Assembly (NCBI RefSeq): GCF_029360705.1
Contig: NZ_JARKMX010000014.1
Span: 682,001-746,000 of the forward strand
From: Paraflavitalea pollutisoli
GTDB taxonomy: Bacteria > Bacteroidota > Bacteroidia > Chitinophagales > Chitinophagaceae
Direction: 5' to 3'
Length of the DNA stretch: 64,000 bases
Shown: positions 20,479 to 28,433 of the stretch, piece after piece
Layout: each line of letters opens with the position of its first letter
How positions within the stretch are numbered: position 1 is the first letter of the stretch
Notes under the pieces: model-generated
Told to the model about the DNA's origin: nothing
Database searches by the model: none
Seen by the model: the letters and a program-made list of their open reading frames with translations, nothing else
Position numbers and translations under genes: made by a program

Positions 20479-20808
20479 ATGATTTTCTTCCTGATCCTGA
20501 TCATTATAGCGAGCGTTGCAATGGGCTTGTTCATCCTCATCCAGAATCCCAAAGGTGGTGGATTGGCTGGTAACATCGCTGGCTTCAACTCCCAGTTCAT
20601 GGGTGTGAAACAAACTACCGATGTACTGGAAAAAGGTACCTGGGTCATGGCAGTAGCCATCGCATTGCTTTGTCTGTCTTCTGCTTTCTTTATCAAAGGA
20701 GGCGTTAGCGATGTAAAAGACGGCAATATCCGCCCCAGCACACAACAAACTGCACCTGCCAGCACTGCACCAGTTCCTGGCGCATTACCTGCTCCTGCAG
20801 CCAAATAA
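20479..20808 (+). CDS. secG: Preprotein translocase subunit SecG
   Basis: The product is 109 aa with two membrane segments (IFFLILIIIASVAMGLFILI and VMAVAIALLCLSSAFFI). Between them is the family hallmark QNPKGGGLAGNIAG. SecG joins SecYE and eases SecA-driven export. The C-terminal tail is Ala/Pro-rich. It starts 1 bp after the preceding gene, so they are translationally linked, and it ends at a strong terminator. Confidence 0.95.
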   Translation: MIFFLILIIIASVAMGLFILIQNPKGGGLAGNIAGFNSQFMGVKQTTDVLEKGTWVMAVAIALLCLSSAFFIKGGVSDVKDGNIRPSTQQTAPASTAPVPGALPAPAAK

Positions 20809-20831
20809 GACAGCATAAACTAAACATATTC

Positions 20832-20859
20832 AACCCTGCCATTTACGGCAGGGTTTTTT
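20832..20859 (+). terminator. Terminator after secG
   Basis: AACCCTGCC / GGCAGGGTT forms a perfect 9-bp stem with a 6-nt loop, followed by six T. Confidence 0.9.
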
Positions 20860-20904
20860 ATTGTAAATCCTTTGACTATTTTACAGCGTCAATCTTATAT
20901 ACCT

Positions 20905-21954
20905 ATGTGGAAGAAGTTGATACTGATCGTACTGATTATCCTGTTAGCCGGCGCTGCATTCATCGGCTGGCGTTTCTTTCTCGGCAATACCCCGTTTGAA
21001 GAAAAACGTAAGTTCCTGTACATACGTACCGGTCACGCCAATTACGAAGAAGTGCTGCAGACCATCAAAGACAGCAACTTTGTTCGGAACCCTGGCTCGT
21101 TCGATTTCCTGGCCCGTCGCCTGGACCTGCCCGAGCTGGTGAAGCCTGGTAAATATGAGATCACCAAGGGCATGAGCCTGTCGGCCATCGTACGCATGCT
21201 GCGTAATGGACAGCAGTCGCCCGTCAACCTCGTGGTCACCAAAGTACGCACCAAAGAAGACCTGGCCGGTATCATCGGCCGGCGCTTCGAATGCGACTCC
21301 GCTTCGGTAATGGCCTATATGAGCAATGAAGATACCCTGCGCCATTATGGTTTCGATGCCAATACCATTATGGCCACTGTATATCCCAATACCTATACGT
21401 ACTTCTGGAATACGACGCCACCTGCCATCTTCAAAAAGCTTTTTGCCGAATACAAAAAGGTATGGACACCCGAACGGTTGCAACAGGCACAGGCATTGGG
21501 TCTGAGTCCCGTACAGGTATACACCTTTGCCTCCATCATTGAAGAGGAAACACAGAACAACAGTGAAAAAGACACGATGGCCAGTGTCTACATCAACCGC
21601 TTCCGCAGCGGTATGCCCCTACAGGCCGACCCTACGGTGAAGTTTGCCTTACGTGATTTCACCCTCAAACGCATTTATGAAAAGCACCTGCAGGTGGAGT
21701 CGCCCTACAATACTTACCGCAACAAAGGATTGCCCCCCGGCCCTATCTGTACCCCTTCGCTGATCACCCTTGACAAGGTGCTACAGTCGCCGAACACGAA
21801 GTATTTGTATTTTGTGGTAAGCCCTGACCTCACCCGCCATATTTTTACGGAGAATTATAAAGATCATATGACCTATGCCCGTGAATTTCATAAGTCAATG
21901 GATGAAAGGGCCCGCAGAAAAGCAGCGCAGGATAGCAGTGCCGCTTCTAAGTAA
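20905..21954 (+). CDS. mltG: Endolytic murein transglycosylase MltG
   Basis: The product is 349 aa from the ATG at 20905. The frame extends to a TTG upstream, but the ATG gives a proper membrane anchor (LILIVLIILLAGAAFIGW). A LysM-like part (about 35-115) precedes the YceG domain. The catalytic Glu is in FASIIEEET at about 213. LQADPTVKFAL and PYNTYRNKGLPPGPICTPS are family signatures. MltG cleaves nascent glycan strands and sets glycan length at the inner membrane. Confidence 0.95.
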   Translation: MWKKLILIVLIILLAGAAFIGWRFFLGNTPFEEKRKFLYIRTGHANYEEVLQTIKDSNFVRNPGSFDFLARRLDLPELVKPGKYEITKGMSLSAIVRMLRNGQQSPVNLVVTKVRTKEDLAGIIGRRFECDSASVMAYMSNEDTLRHYGFDANTIMATVYPNTYTYFWNTTPPAIFKKLFAEYKKVWTPERLQQAQALGLSPVQVYTFASIIEEETQNNSEKDTMASVYINRFRSGMPLQADPTVKFALRDFTLKRIYEKHLQVESPYNTYRNKGLPPGPICTPSLITLDKVLQSPNTKYLYFVVSPDLTRHIFTENYKDHMTYAREFHKSMDERARRKAAQDSSAASK

Positions 21955-21975
21955 CAAAAGCCTGGAATAGCGATC

Positions 21976-22938
21976 ATGACCAAACTGGAACGTATTCTGC
22001 TGAATTTACCGCCCGTTAAGTTCGTAACGGAGAAGAGCAAACACATCATTTTGCCCGGGTTCGATCGCGTGCCCCTGTATGATGTAGGCGTGTTCTTCAT
22101 TCAGCAGGTCAACAAGGTAGGGCTTACAGAAAGGGCTTCGGCGGTGTCGTACAACTTCATCATGGCCATTCCGCCTACCTGCCTGTTCCTGTTTACGCTG
22201 ATCCCCCAACTACCCTTTATCCGCCAACGGTCCATCCGCTGGCAGCTCAAATCGCTGATCCGGGAAATGATCCCGGCTCCCGAATACAACAAAGGCATCA
22301 TTGACTTTGTCGACAGCTTTTGGGAAAGCAGCCGTATCGGTCTGCTGTCATTTGGTTTCGTGTTACTGATCTTCTTCGCCTCCAACGGCATGATGGGATT
22401 GATGCGTTCCTTCAGCAAGAACTACGTGGGTTTTCAGCGACGTACCAGTCTGCAAACACGATGGGCCGCCATCAAACTGACCCTGCTGATGATGGGGCTC
22501 ATTTTTGCGTGCCTGGTATTGCTCTCCCTGCAGGGCATTGTACTGAACTGGATGGGTATCAGCAGCGAATTTGTGAAGACGGTAATCCGCAGTCTCCGCT
22601 GGGTTTTCTTAATAGCGTTAATCTTTTATGCATTCGGATTTATTTACAAATATGCGCCTGCTATCAAGAAACGTTGGCGCCTCGCCTCTCCAGGAGCCAT
22701 CCTGGCTACCTTCCTCAGCATTTTGTCGACCGTGGGCTTCTCCCTCTTCGTGAGTATGTTTGGCAAATACAACGCCCTGTATGGCTCTATTGGCACCATC
22801 ATTGTGCTGATGATCGTGATATATATCAATTCACTGGTGTTACTGATCGGCTACGAATTGAATGTCAGCATCCACTCGCTCAAGGCACTCGCAGAAGAAC
22901 GGACCAAACATGAGACAAGCGGTCAACTGGTGAAGTGA
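21976..22938 (+). CDS. YihY/BrkB-family inner-membrane protein
   Basis: The product is 320 aa with about six membrane segments. The family signature RASAVSYNFIMAIPPTCLFLFTLIPQLP is near residue 55, and YGSIGTIIVLMIVIYINSLVLLIGYELN is near the C-terminus. This family was formerly mis-named ribonuclease BN; its function is uncertain, possibly transport. It starts 21 bp after mltG and is probably co-transcribed. Confidence 0.92.
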   Translation: MTKLERILLNLPPVKFVTEKSKHIILPGFDRVPLYDVGVFFIQQVNKVGLTERASAVSYNFIMAIPPTCLFLFTLIPQLPFIRQRSIRWQLKSLIREMIPAPEYNKGIIDFVDSFWESSRIGLLSFGFVLLIFFASNGMMGLMRSFSKNYVGFQRRTSLQTRWAAIKLTLLMMGLIFACLVLLSLQGIVLNWMGISSEFVKTVIRSLRWVFLIALIFYAFGFIYKYAPAIKKRWRLASPGAILATFLSILSTVGFSLFVSMFGKYNALYGSIGTIIVLMIVIYINSLVLLIGYELNVSIHSLKALAEERTKHETSGQLVK

Positions 22939-22971
22939 TTTTTTCAGTAACTTGTAGTAAACAAATTAACC

Positions 22972-23577
22972 ATGAACAAGCTTGTAACTGGCCTGGTGCT
23001 ACCGGTCTTAGCATTACTGGCCTTCACGATTAAGAACGACCCGCTGCCCATCGGTGCGGCCCTCCCCAAAGCAGACAACAAGATCAAAGATATCTCCGGC
23101 AAGGAGCTCACCCTCAAAAGCGCTACAGGCGACAATGGCCTGCTGGTCATGTTCAGCTGCAACACCTGCCCTGTAGTGATCAACAACCAGTCGCGTACCA
23201 ACGAAGTTTGTCAGTATGCGCAAGACAAGAAGGTGGGCGTGGTATTGCTAAATGCCAATGAAGGCAACCGGGCCTCGTCCGAATCGCTCGAAGCGATGAA
23301 GCAGTACGCAACAGGCCAGGGCTTCAGGTGGTACTATGCCGAAGACAAGAACCATGAGCTCGCAGACGCATTTGGTGCTAGCCGGACACCCGAGTGCTTC
23401 CTGTTTGACAAAACAGGTAAACTCGTGTACCACGGCGCCATCGACGATAATCCAAACAATGCTGAAGCAGTTAATCGCAAACACCTTAAGGAAGCAATTG
23501 ACGAAGTGACCACCGGTAAGGATGTGAGCGTAAAGCAATCCCGTTCTATCGGATGCTCTATTAAGAGGAAGTCATGA
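22972..23577 (+). CDS. Thioredoxin-fold redoxin family protein
   Basis: The product is 201 aa with an N-terminal signal or anchor (LVLPVLALLAFTI). The AhpC/TSA-like domain has the redox motif CNTCPVV (CxxC) at about residues 60-66 and cis-Pro region SRTPECFLFD. The C-terminal SIGCSIKRK is typical of this Bacteroidota group. It probably acts as a periplasmic thiol-disulfide protein or peroxiredoxin-like enzyme. A terminator follows 30 bp downstream. Confidence 0.88.
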   Translation: MNKLVTGLVLPVLALLAFTIKNDPLPIGAALPKADNKIKDISGKELTLKSATGDNGLLVMFSCNTCPVVINNQSRTNEVCQYAQDKKVGVVLLNANEGNRASSESLEAMKQYATGQGFRWYYAEDKNHELADAFGASRTPECFLFDKTGKLVYHGAIDDNPNNAEAVNRKHLKEAIDEVTTGKDVSVKQSRSIGCSIKRKS

Positions 23578-23608
23578 GCACCCCGTTTTTAAAATCTTGG
23601 CACGAAAG

Positions 23609-23636
23609 AGCCCGCCGGTATGGCGGGCTTTTTTTT
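23609..23636 (+). terminator. Terminator after the redoxin gene
   Basis: AGCCCGCC / GGCGGGCT forms an 8-bp GC-rich stem with a 5-nt loop, followed by seven or more T. Confidence 0.9.
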
Positions 23637-23776
23637 ATGCTTAAAGTGGTATGGCTGGATGGAAACGATCAGTTGCCGCTGGTCCGCCAGCAAACCCCAG
23701 TGATCTTCTTTACGAACATGGGTGAAAATGCACAGGCGGTTGCCTTTGTCGGCTGACCAATTAGTTGCTGGTTCCT

Positions 23777-24562
23777 TTAGAAAGCAGTATAGTCTTTGGG
23801 CAGCTTCCCTTTGCAATCATAATTGATCTGTGCAAGGGCACCGTAGTAGTAGCCGGCAAACTGTCCTCCTGTACTGCTCAATGTATAATGGGAAGGCAGT
23901 CCCGTATCGTGCCAGGCGGTAGCATAACCATTGTTGAGGCTGTAGTTGCGGTCGATAAACATCCAGATGCGGCTGGTGCGGTGCATACAGGGCTTGTTGT
24001 CATAAACTACACCGGGCAGCACCAGGTTGCCGACAGCATCGTAGGTATAATAAGTATGTAAGGGATTATCGGGTATAGCATACCATGTTTGCGCGGTATG
24101 AACGATACGCTCGTATTGATCATAGTCATAGGTCACCACGGCAACGTCATAATACACGTCGGGCGCCCCGTTGACCACCGTACCCCAGAAGTAAACGGTA
24201 TCAGCTACTACCCGCCCCTTCTTGTCGTAGGCATACTGGTGCCAGAACTCGAAGAAGTTGTCGTCGTACAAGCCTATATAATCCGTGAGTTGACGCTTGT
24301 TGTTGTACCAGAACACACCATCGGGGTGGCCCGTACCTGTCTGTGACTGGCGCACCCGGCTGGGGTCGCCCCATTTATTGTATTCGATGTTTACTTTGAT
24401 GGAATCCTGCTGATAGAGGTAGGTCATGTTGGTAATGCGGCAATCATCGATGGTGGCCAGCGGGTCTTTTTTGAGTTCCTGATCAACTTTCTTACAACCG
24501 GCAAAGATCATGGCAAGGAAGATCGCACTGCATAGCAGGTAGAATGGGTAGCGTTGGTTCAT
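23777..24562 (-). CDS. Lipoprotein with YD/RHS-like repeats (paralogue 1)
   Basis: The product is 261 aa from the ATG at 24562 (an ATG two codons upstream is also possible), with lipobox MIFAGC. The body consists of short tyrosine-rich segments resembling YD/RHS repeats (FWHQYAYDKKGRVVADT, VVTYDYDQYERIVHT, YYTYDAVGNLV). It is related to the next two genes: the order of segments and the closing NYSLNNGYATAWHDTGLP correspond. Probably anchored to an outer-membrane leaflet. Function unknown. Confidence 0.82.
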   Translation of the reverse strand: MNQRYPFYLLCSAIFLAMIFAGCKKVDQELKKDPLATIDDCRITNMTYLYQQDSIKVNIEYNKWGDPSRVRQSQTGTGHPDGVFWYNNKRQLTDYIGLYDDNFFEFWHQYAYDKKGRVVADTVYFWGTVVNGAPDVYYDVAVVTYDYDQYERIVHTAQTWYAIPDNPLHTYYTYDAVGNLVLPGVVYDNKPCMHRTSRIWMFIDRNYSLNNGYATAWHDTGLPSHYTLSSTGGQFAGYYYGALAQINYDCKGKLPKDYTAF

Positions 24563-24672
24563 AGACACATTTTGTAAACTGGTTCAATCAAATGTGAGGC
24601 CACGGTAAAAACGATCATTCTGCCCGATTACCTAAATCGCCCAATAAAAATTGGGGAAAGGAATACCAAAAC

Positions 24673-24702
24673 AAAAGGTTCCGGGAGCACCCGGAACCTT
24701 TT
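24673..24702 (-). terminator. Terminator of lipoprotein paralogue 2
   Basis: AAAAGGTTCCGGG / CCCGGAACCTTTT is a perfect 13-bp stem with an AGCA loop and T-tracts on both strands. It lies 50 bp after the stop of the minus-strand gene at 24752. Confidence 0.85.
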
Positions 24703-24751
24703 GCACAATTGCACGGGGAAATTCCACTGCCATGTTGCAGGTAGCTACTCC

Positions 24752-25546
24752 TTATTCGTAGGTGATCCAGACACGGGTATTGGGCCAAATATTCGTCAGA
24801 AAGCGGAATGGCCCCTGGTTCTGCCCAAATTGAACGCGAACCGGCAGTCCGGCATCATTGTATTCAGCGGCTACAAACTGGTTATTGACGCTATAGTCTT
24901 TGGACACCAGTTGCCACACCGGATGAATACTAACCAGGCTGGTTTCCGTATCAAATACATTGGGCAGGTAACTCCTGACCAGATTACCATTGGCATTGTA
25001 AGGATACAGGTCCACCATGGGCGTACTGGATGGGAGCATCGTTGTCGTGGTACTGGTAACTCTGTGCAAGGAATCGTAAACATTGTTGACTAATAGCTTG
25101 TACGTTGGCGAGACCGGACCACCTGGCGTAATCATGCCATACCAGTACAATGAATCATGCGTTGGCCGACCCGCGCTATCGTATTGGTAGCGGCTCCATT
25201 CATAGAAAATAGAGCCGGAATAAACTGTATAATAATCTGTGAGCCGGTGTAAAGAATCGTACCGGAAATACATATTATACCGCCCATAATAGGGAGAGGC
25301 GCTAAAGATAATAGAATCCGGGTTGCCGTAGGCGTTGTAACTAAAAGTAGCGATCGTCGAGTCATAAATGGACCATCCTGCGATGCTTTTGATACGATAC
25401 CCTGAGGAACTGGAAAAGGTACTAAGCGTTTCCGTAGTGGATTGCTCCCCTTTGGTCTCTACAAGATCTACGGCTTTTTTACAGCTGATGCACAACAGGA
25501 GTGTGCAGATGCCCAATATAAAGGACATACGATTTCCTTTCATCAT
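24752..25546 (-). CDS. Lipoprotein with YD/RHS-like repeats (paralogue 2)
   Basis: The product is 264 aa with lipobox LLCISC. It shares its layout with the flanking paralogues: DSTIATFSYNAYGNPDSIIF, then YYGRYNMYFRYDSLHRLTDYYTVY, then a YD-like SRYQYDSAGRPTHDS, and an end WQLVSKDYSVNNQFVAAEYNDAGLPVRVQF ... RVWITYE. It closely matches paralogue 3 at both ends. Function unknown. Confidence 0.82.
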   Translation of the reverse strand: MMKGNRMSFILGICTLLLCISCKKAVDLVETKGEQSTTETLSTFSSSSGYRIKSIAGWSIYDSTIATFSYNAYGNPDSIIFSASPYYGRYNMYFRYDSLHRLTDYYTVYSGSIFYEWSRYQYDSAGRPTHDSLYWYGMITPGGPVSPTYKLLVNNVYDSLHRVTSTTTTMLPSSTPMVDLYPYNANGNLVRSYLPNVFDTETSLVSIHPVWQLVSKDYSVNNQFVAAEYNDAGLPVRVQFGQNQGPFRFLTNIWPNTRVWITYE

Positions 25547-25887
25547 GTCTGAAGAAGATTTAATGGTTGAATGAAAACAATAAAAGACCAGTCAGGCTAC
25601 TACCGGTAAGCAGCCTGGATGGTTTTCAGGAAATGGAATTGTAAAAACTGGTTGTTAACAACAACAACTGGCGAGGGAGCGTGCGTGCATTCCAAAAATA
25701 GGAAAAACATATATAGCACACCGTTTGTATTGGGCTATTTTTTTGACAACAACAAATTCTACGTATAAATACTGCCGTTATCAGGTATAGATACACGTTT
25801 ACATCAAACATGAAGAGGCGTAAAATATAAAATCAGTGTCTTAAAATCAAGTACACAACCACAATTCCCCACCAAAGACCCGAATAG
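25547..25887. other. Intergenic region between lipoprotein paralogues
   Basis: About 340 AT-rich bp upstream of paralogue 2. It presumably holds that gene's promoter, but I see no exact TAnnTTTG box and no gene. Confidence 0.4.
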
Positions 25888-25926
25888 AAAGAGGGTGTAT
25901 CTTCAAACTTTTGATACACCCTCTTT
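25888..25926 (-). terminator. Terminator of lipoprotein paralogue 3
   Basis: AAAGAGGGTGTATC / GATACACCCTCTTT is a perfect 14-bp stem with an 11-nt loop, 20 bp after the stop of the gene at 25947. Confidence 0.85.
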
Positions 25927-25946
25927 ATATTGACTGCAAAATTCCC

Positions 25947-26732
25947 TTATTCGTAGGTCACCTTTATGCGTGCACCAGGGATATTGTGTTGTAAAAAATG
26001 AAAATATACAAACTCGTCTTGCATGTGAAATTGTGTAGGCAATCCCGCCTCATTATATTCGTCCACTAAAAACAGGTTATTGCGACTGAAATTCTTATTG
26101 ACCAACTGCCAGACATCGTGCGTTCGAAAAATACTGATCTTTGAATCATACTGATACACAAAATCGCCCGGCACCAGGTTGCCTCGTATATCGTATTCAT
26201 AAGTACGTTCGAAGCGGCCGCCAGTGTTCGGAATGAGTACATGGGTATTCGTTCGGGCAACACGTCCATACCTGTCGTAGGTATAATCCGACACCAGCAG
26301 TGTCTGGTTTTGCAAAGGACCATCAGGACCAACGACACCCATTTGATAGAGCGTGTCCTGGATCACACGTCCACTGCTGTCGTACACATATCGCCACCAA
26401 TGTTCAAAATGGCTACTATCGTACATGACAAAATAATCCCTTAATTGGCGGTTTTGTTGATAGCGGAAGAAACCATTCAACCTGCCTGTGGTAGTATGGC
26501 TAAAAATAATACTGGTGGGGTCACCCGCTTCGTTATAGTTAAAATAGGCGATCGTGCTGTCTGTAGGATGCCATGCAGACATGGTCTTGATGCGGTATTT
26601 TTGTGGGACCGACTTGCTGACCACCCGATCATCCCGGCCTTGCTCTGTCATTTCAAGCAATTTGTTACAGCTTGCCAATAACAACAGGGCGCCAACGCCC
26701 AACCCAAAGGATATACGCTTTCCTTTCTTCAT
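25947..26732 (-). CDS. Lipoprotein with YD/RHS-like repeats (paralogue 3)
   Basis: The product is 261 aa with lipobox LLLASC. Segments match paralogue 2: DSTIAYFNYNEAGDPTSIIF, GFFRYQQNRQLRDYFVMYDSSHFEHWWRYVYDSSGRVIQDT, VSDYTYDRYGRVART, WQLVNKNFSRNNLFLVDEYNEAGLP, and the closing IKVTYE. A TAACTTTT box lies at 26754-26747, 15 bp upstream of the ATG. Each of the three copies seems to have its own promoter and terminator, so they are duplicates rather than an operon. Confidence 0.82.
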   Translation of the reverse strand: MKKGKRISFGLGVGALLLLASCNKLLEMTEQGRDDRVVSKSVPQKYRIKTMSAWHPTDSTIAYFNYNEAGDPTSIIFSHTTTGRLNGFFRYQQNRQLRDYFVMYDSSHFEHWWRYVYDSSGRVIQDTLYQMGVVGPDGPLQNQTLLVSDYTYDRYGRVARTNTHVLIPNTGGRFERTYEYDIRGNLVPGDFVYQYDSKISIFRTHDVWQLVNKNFSRNNLFLVDEYNEAGLPTQFHMQDEFVYFHFLQHNIPGARIKVTYE

Positions 26733-26754
26733 ATTTGAAAAGATTTAAAAGTTA

Positions 26755-27115
26755 ATGAAACAACGAAATGATATACGGGCAGCGACCGGCCGGCAACCCG
26801 GGTGTTTTTAGGAAACAGGAATCAAATGATTGTTTGTCGACAAATTCTCTGGAGGGGAATACAAATTTACCGGTAAAACCAATAGGCATGGCCGATGTAA
26901 GGCGGCTTATAGCATGGAATGGGGAATTAGATTGCCCAATGGCAGGTTGCAATAGCTGTGCGGGCGGAGATGCTGCCTGCACATTGGCAGGGAATGATTT
27001 TATGTGTTTACCTGGTCTCCCTGCTGCTGGTATCGGATAAAAAGAAGCAGCCAGTGCTAGAAACCATGAGCGCAACAGTCCATTAGTCACTGTCTTACCA
27101 CTACAACGAGTTTTA
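26755..27115. other. Intergenic region upstream of lipoprotein paralogue 3
   Basis: About 360 bp. Overlapping open frames on both strands (26752-27090 minus, 26768-27040 plus) show no recognisable protein and I do not call them. Nothing else seen. Confidence 0.4.
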
Positions 27116-27601
27116 TCAGGGAATGGCTTTCAGAGCCGCTTTGATCTCCGGTACCACCTGCCGGTCGGTAAGCGCCCGGTCGAAGAAACGGCGGTACCCG
27201 GTCTTCTTATTGACGAAGAGGGTAGCCGGTATGCCGCCATCCCAGCGTTCGTTGACCTTGGGGCAGAAGTAGTCGGCATTCGTTTCGTCGAGCCAATACA
27301 ATGTTGCTTTAATGTTCTTCTTTTTGATGAATGCTTCCAGCGTTTGGGGAAAGTCGCGGGGAAAATCAAGACTAACGAGTACAAGCTCTACCTGTTGATC
27401 GGCAAACTGCGCTACTCCCTCCTGCAGAAACGGCAACTCCTCTACGCAAGGGGCGCACCAGGTCGCCCAGAAATTGATCACCAGTGGATGATCGCTGCTG
27501 TCGATATGCCGCTCCAGATCGGTGATCTTGATCTTTTTGACCTGGGCATAGCCAGACGCTGTGCCTGCGCATAAGATCAATATCATCCATAAACATTTCA
27601 T
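27116..27601 (-). CDS. TlpA-like thioredoxin (periplasmic)
   Basis: The product is 161 aa from the ATG at 27601, with a signal peptide ending GYAQ. The thioredoxin fold has active site WATWCAPCVEELPFL (CxxC) at about residues 50-55. The cis-Pro is in GGIPATLFVNKKTG. It probably reduces or relays electrons to exported thiol proteins. It stands alone between the lipoproteins and trmH. Confidence 0.92.
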   Translation of the reverse strand: MKCLWMILILCAGTASGYAQVKKIKITDLERHIDSSDHPLVINFWATWCAPCVEELPFLQEGVAQFADQQVELVLVSLDFPRDFPQTLEAFIKKKNIKATLYWLDETNADYFCPKVNERWDGGIPATLFVNKKTGYRRFFDRALTDRQVVPEIKAALKAIP

Positions 27602-27754
27602 AGTCATTGTTAGCGTTGATGAAAATTGCCAATATATGTTTGCACGCCCCGGTTGACGGTATGCCGTGGCCGATTTGCCTCGTTGTATTGCCTTTCGTCC
27701 TCGATGCCTGTTTGCCTTGGTGCCTCGTTGCCTTTTTTCCTCGCTGCCTTCCCA

Positions 27755-28357
27755 TCAATCCAACTCCTTATCCTCTCCCAGAAAACCCCACTCATCAAGC
27801 AAGGTACCGAGTTGCGGCTCCTGCAATTTACGCTGATCGTAATGTCCCGCGTTTTTCTTCTGCCGGTATGCCTCATACAAGGTAACGGCACAGGCAACCG
27901 AAATATTGAGCGATTGTATGATCCCCTGCTGGGGGATGATGAAGTTGCCATCGGCCATGGCTCTTATCTCGTCGCTCACCCCCGAATGTTCGTTACCAAA
28001 GACCAGGGCCATCGACCCGGTGAAGTCGACGCTGTACAGATCCACCGCATCACTGCTCAGGTGGGTCGTCAAAATTCGATCGTACCTGCTGCGCAAGACA
28101 GTCCAGCACTCCCGGACATCCGTATACTGATGGACCGTAAGCCATTTAGCCGCGCTGCTGCTGCTTTTGGCGCCCCATTTCTTATGCGGACCGATACGGG
28201 TAGTCAGTACGTAAAGCTCCTGGATACCCACCGCATCGCAGGTTCTCATCACGGCAGAAATATTATGTGGGTCAAACACATTCTCCAGTACAATCGTCAG
28301 GTCATTTTGCCGTTTATTAAGAACCGATAAGAGCTTTTCCCGTCTTTCTGGCGTCAT
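27755..28357 (-). CDS. trmH: TrmH-family tRNA (guanosine-2'-O)-methyltransferase
   Basis: The product is 200 aa from the ATG at 28357; the open frame extends further upstream but that part overlaps the AsmA gene on the other strand. SPOUT trefoil-knot motifs are all present: NVFDPHNISAVMRTCDAVGI, LVFGNEHSGVS, and IPQQGIIQSLNISVACAVTLYEA. The short form without an N-terminal L30e-like domain fits TrmH acting on G18 of tRNA. It is divergent from the AsmA-family gene. Confidence 0.9.
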   Translation of the reverse strand: MTPERREKLLSVLNKRQNDLTIVLENVFDPHNISAVMRTCDAVGIQELYVLTTRIGPHKKWGAKSSSSAAKWLTVHQYTDVRECWTVLRSRYDRILTTHLSSDAVDLYSVDFTGSMALVFGNEHSGVSDEIRAMADGNFIIPQQGIIQSLNISVACAVTLYEAYRQKKNAGHYDQRKLQEPQLGTLLDEWGFLGEDKELD

Positions 28358-28369
28358 ATTTGTAAAAGA

Positions 28370-28400
28370 TTGAATGCTAAAGTACAATAAACTATTTTTG
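28370..28400 (+). promoter_or_regulatory. Promoter of the AsmA-family gene
   Basis: A TTG at 28370-28372 and TATTTTTG at 28393-28400 are separated by 20 bp, a match to the Bacteroidota -33/-7 pattern. The ATG follows 33 bp downstream. Confidence 0.65.
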
Positions 28401-28433
28401 CAAGCTGCAAACCACAGCAAACCCTGATAGCCC

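Noticed and set aside
26752-27090. 112-aa minus-strand frame between lipoprotein and thioredoxin genes
   Set aside because: Overlaps an equally long plus-strand frame and lacks family resemblance; its 3' end runs into the upstream region of lipoprotein paralogue 3.
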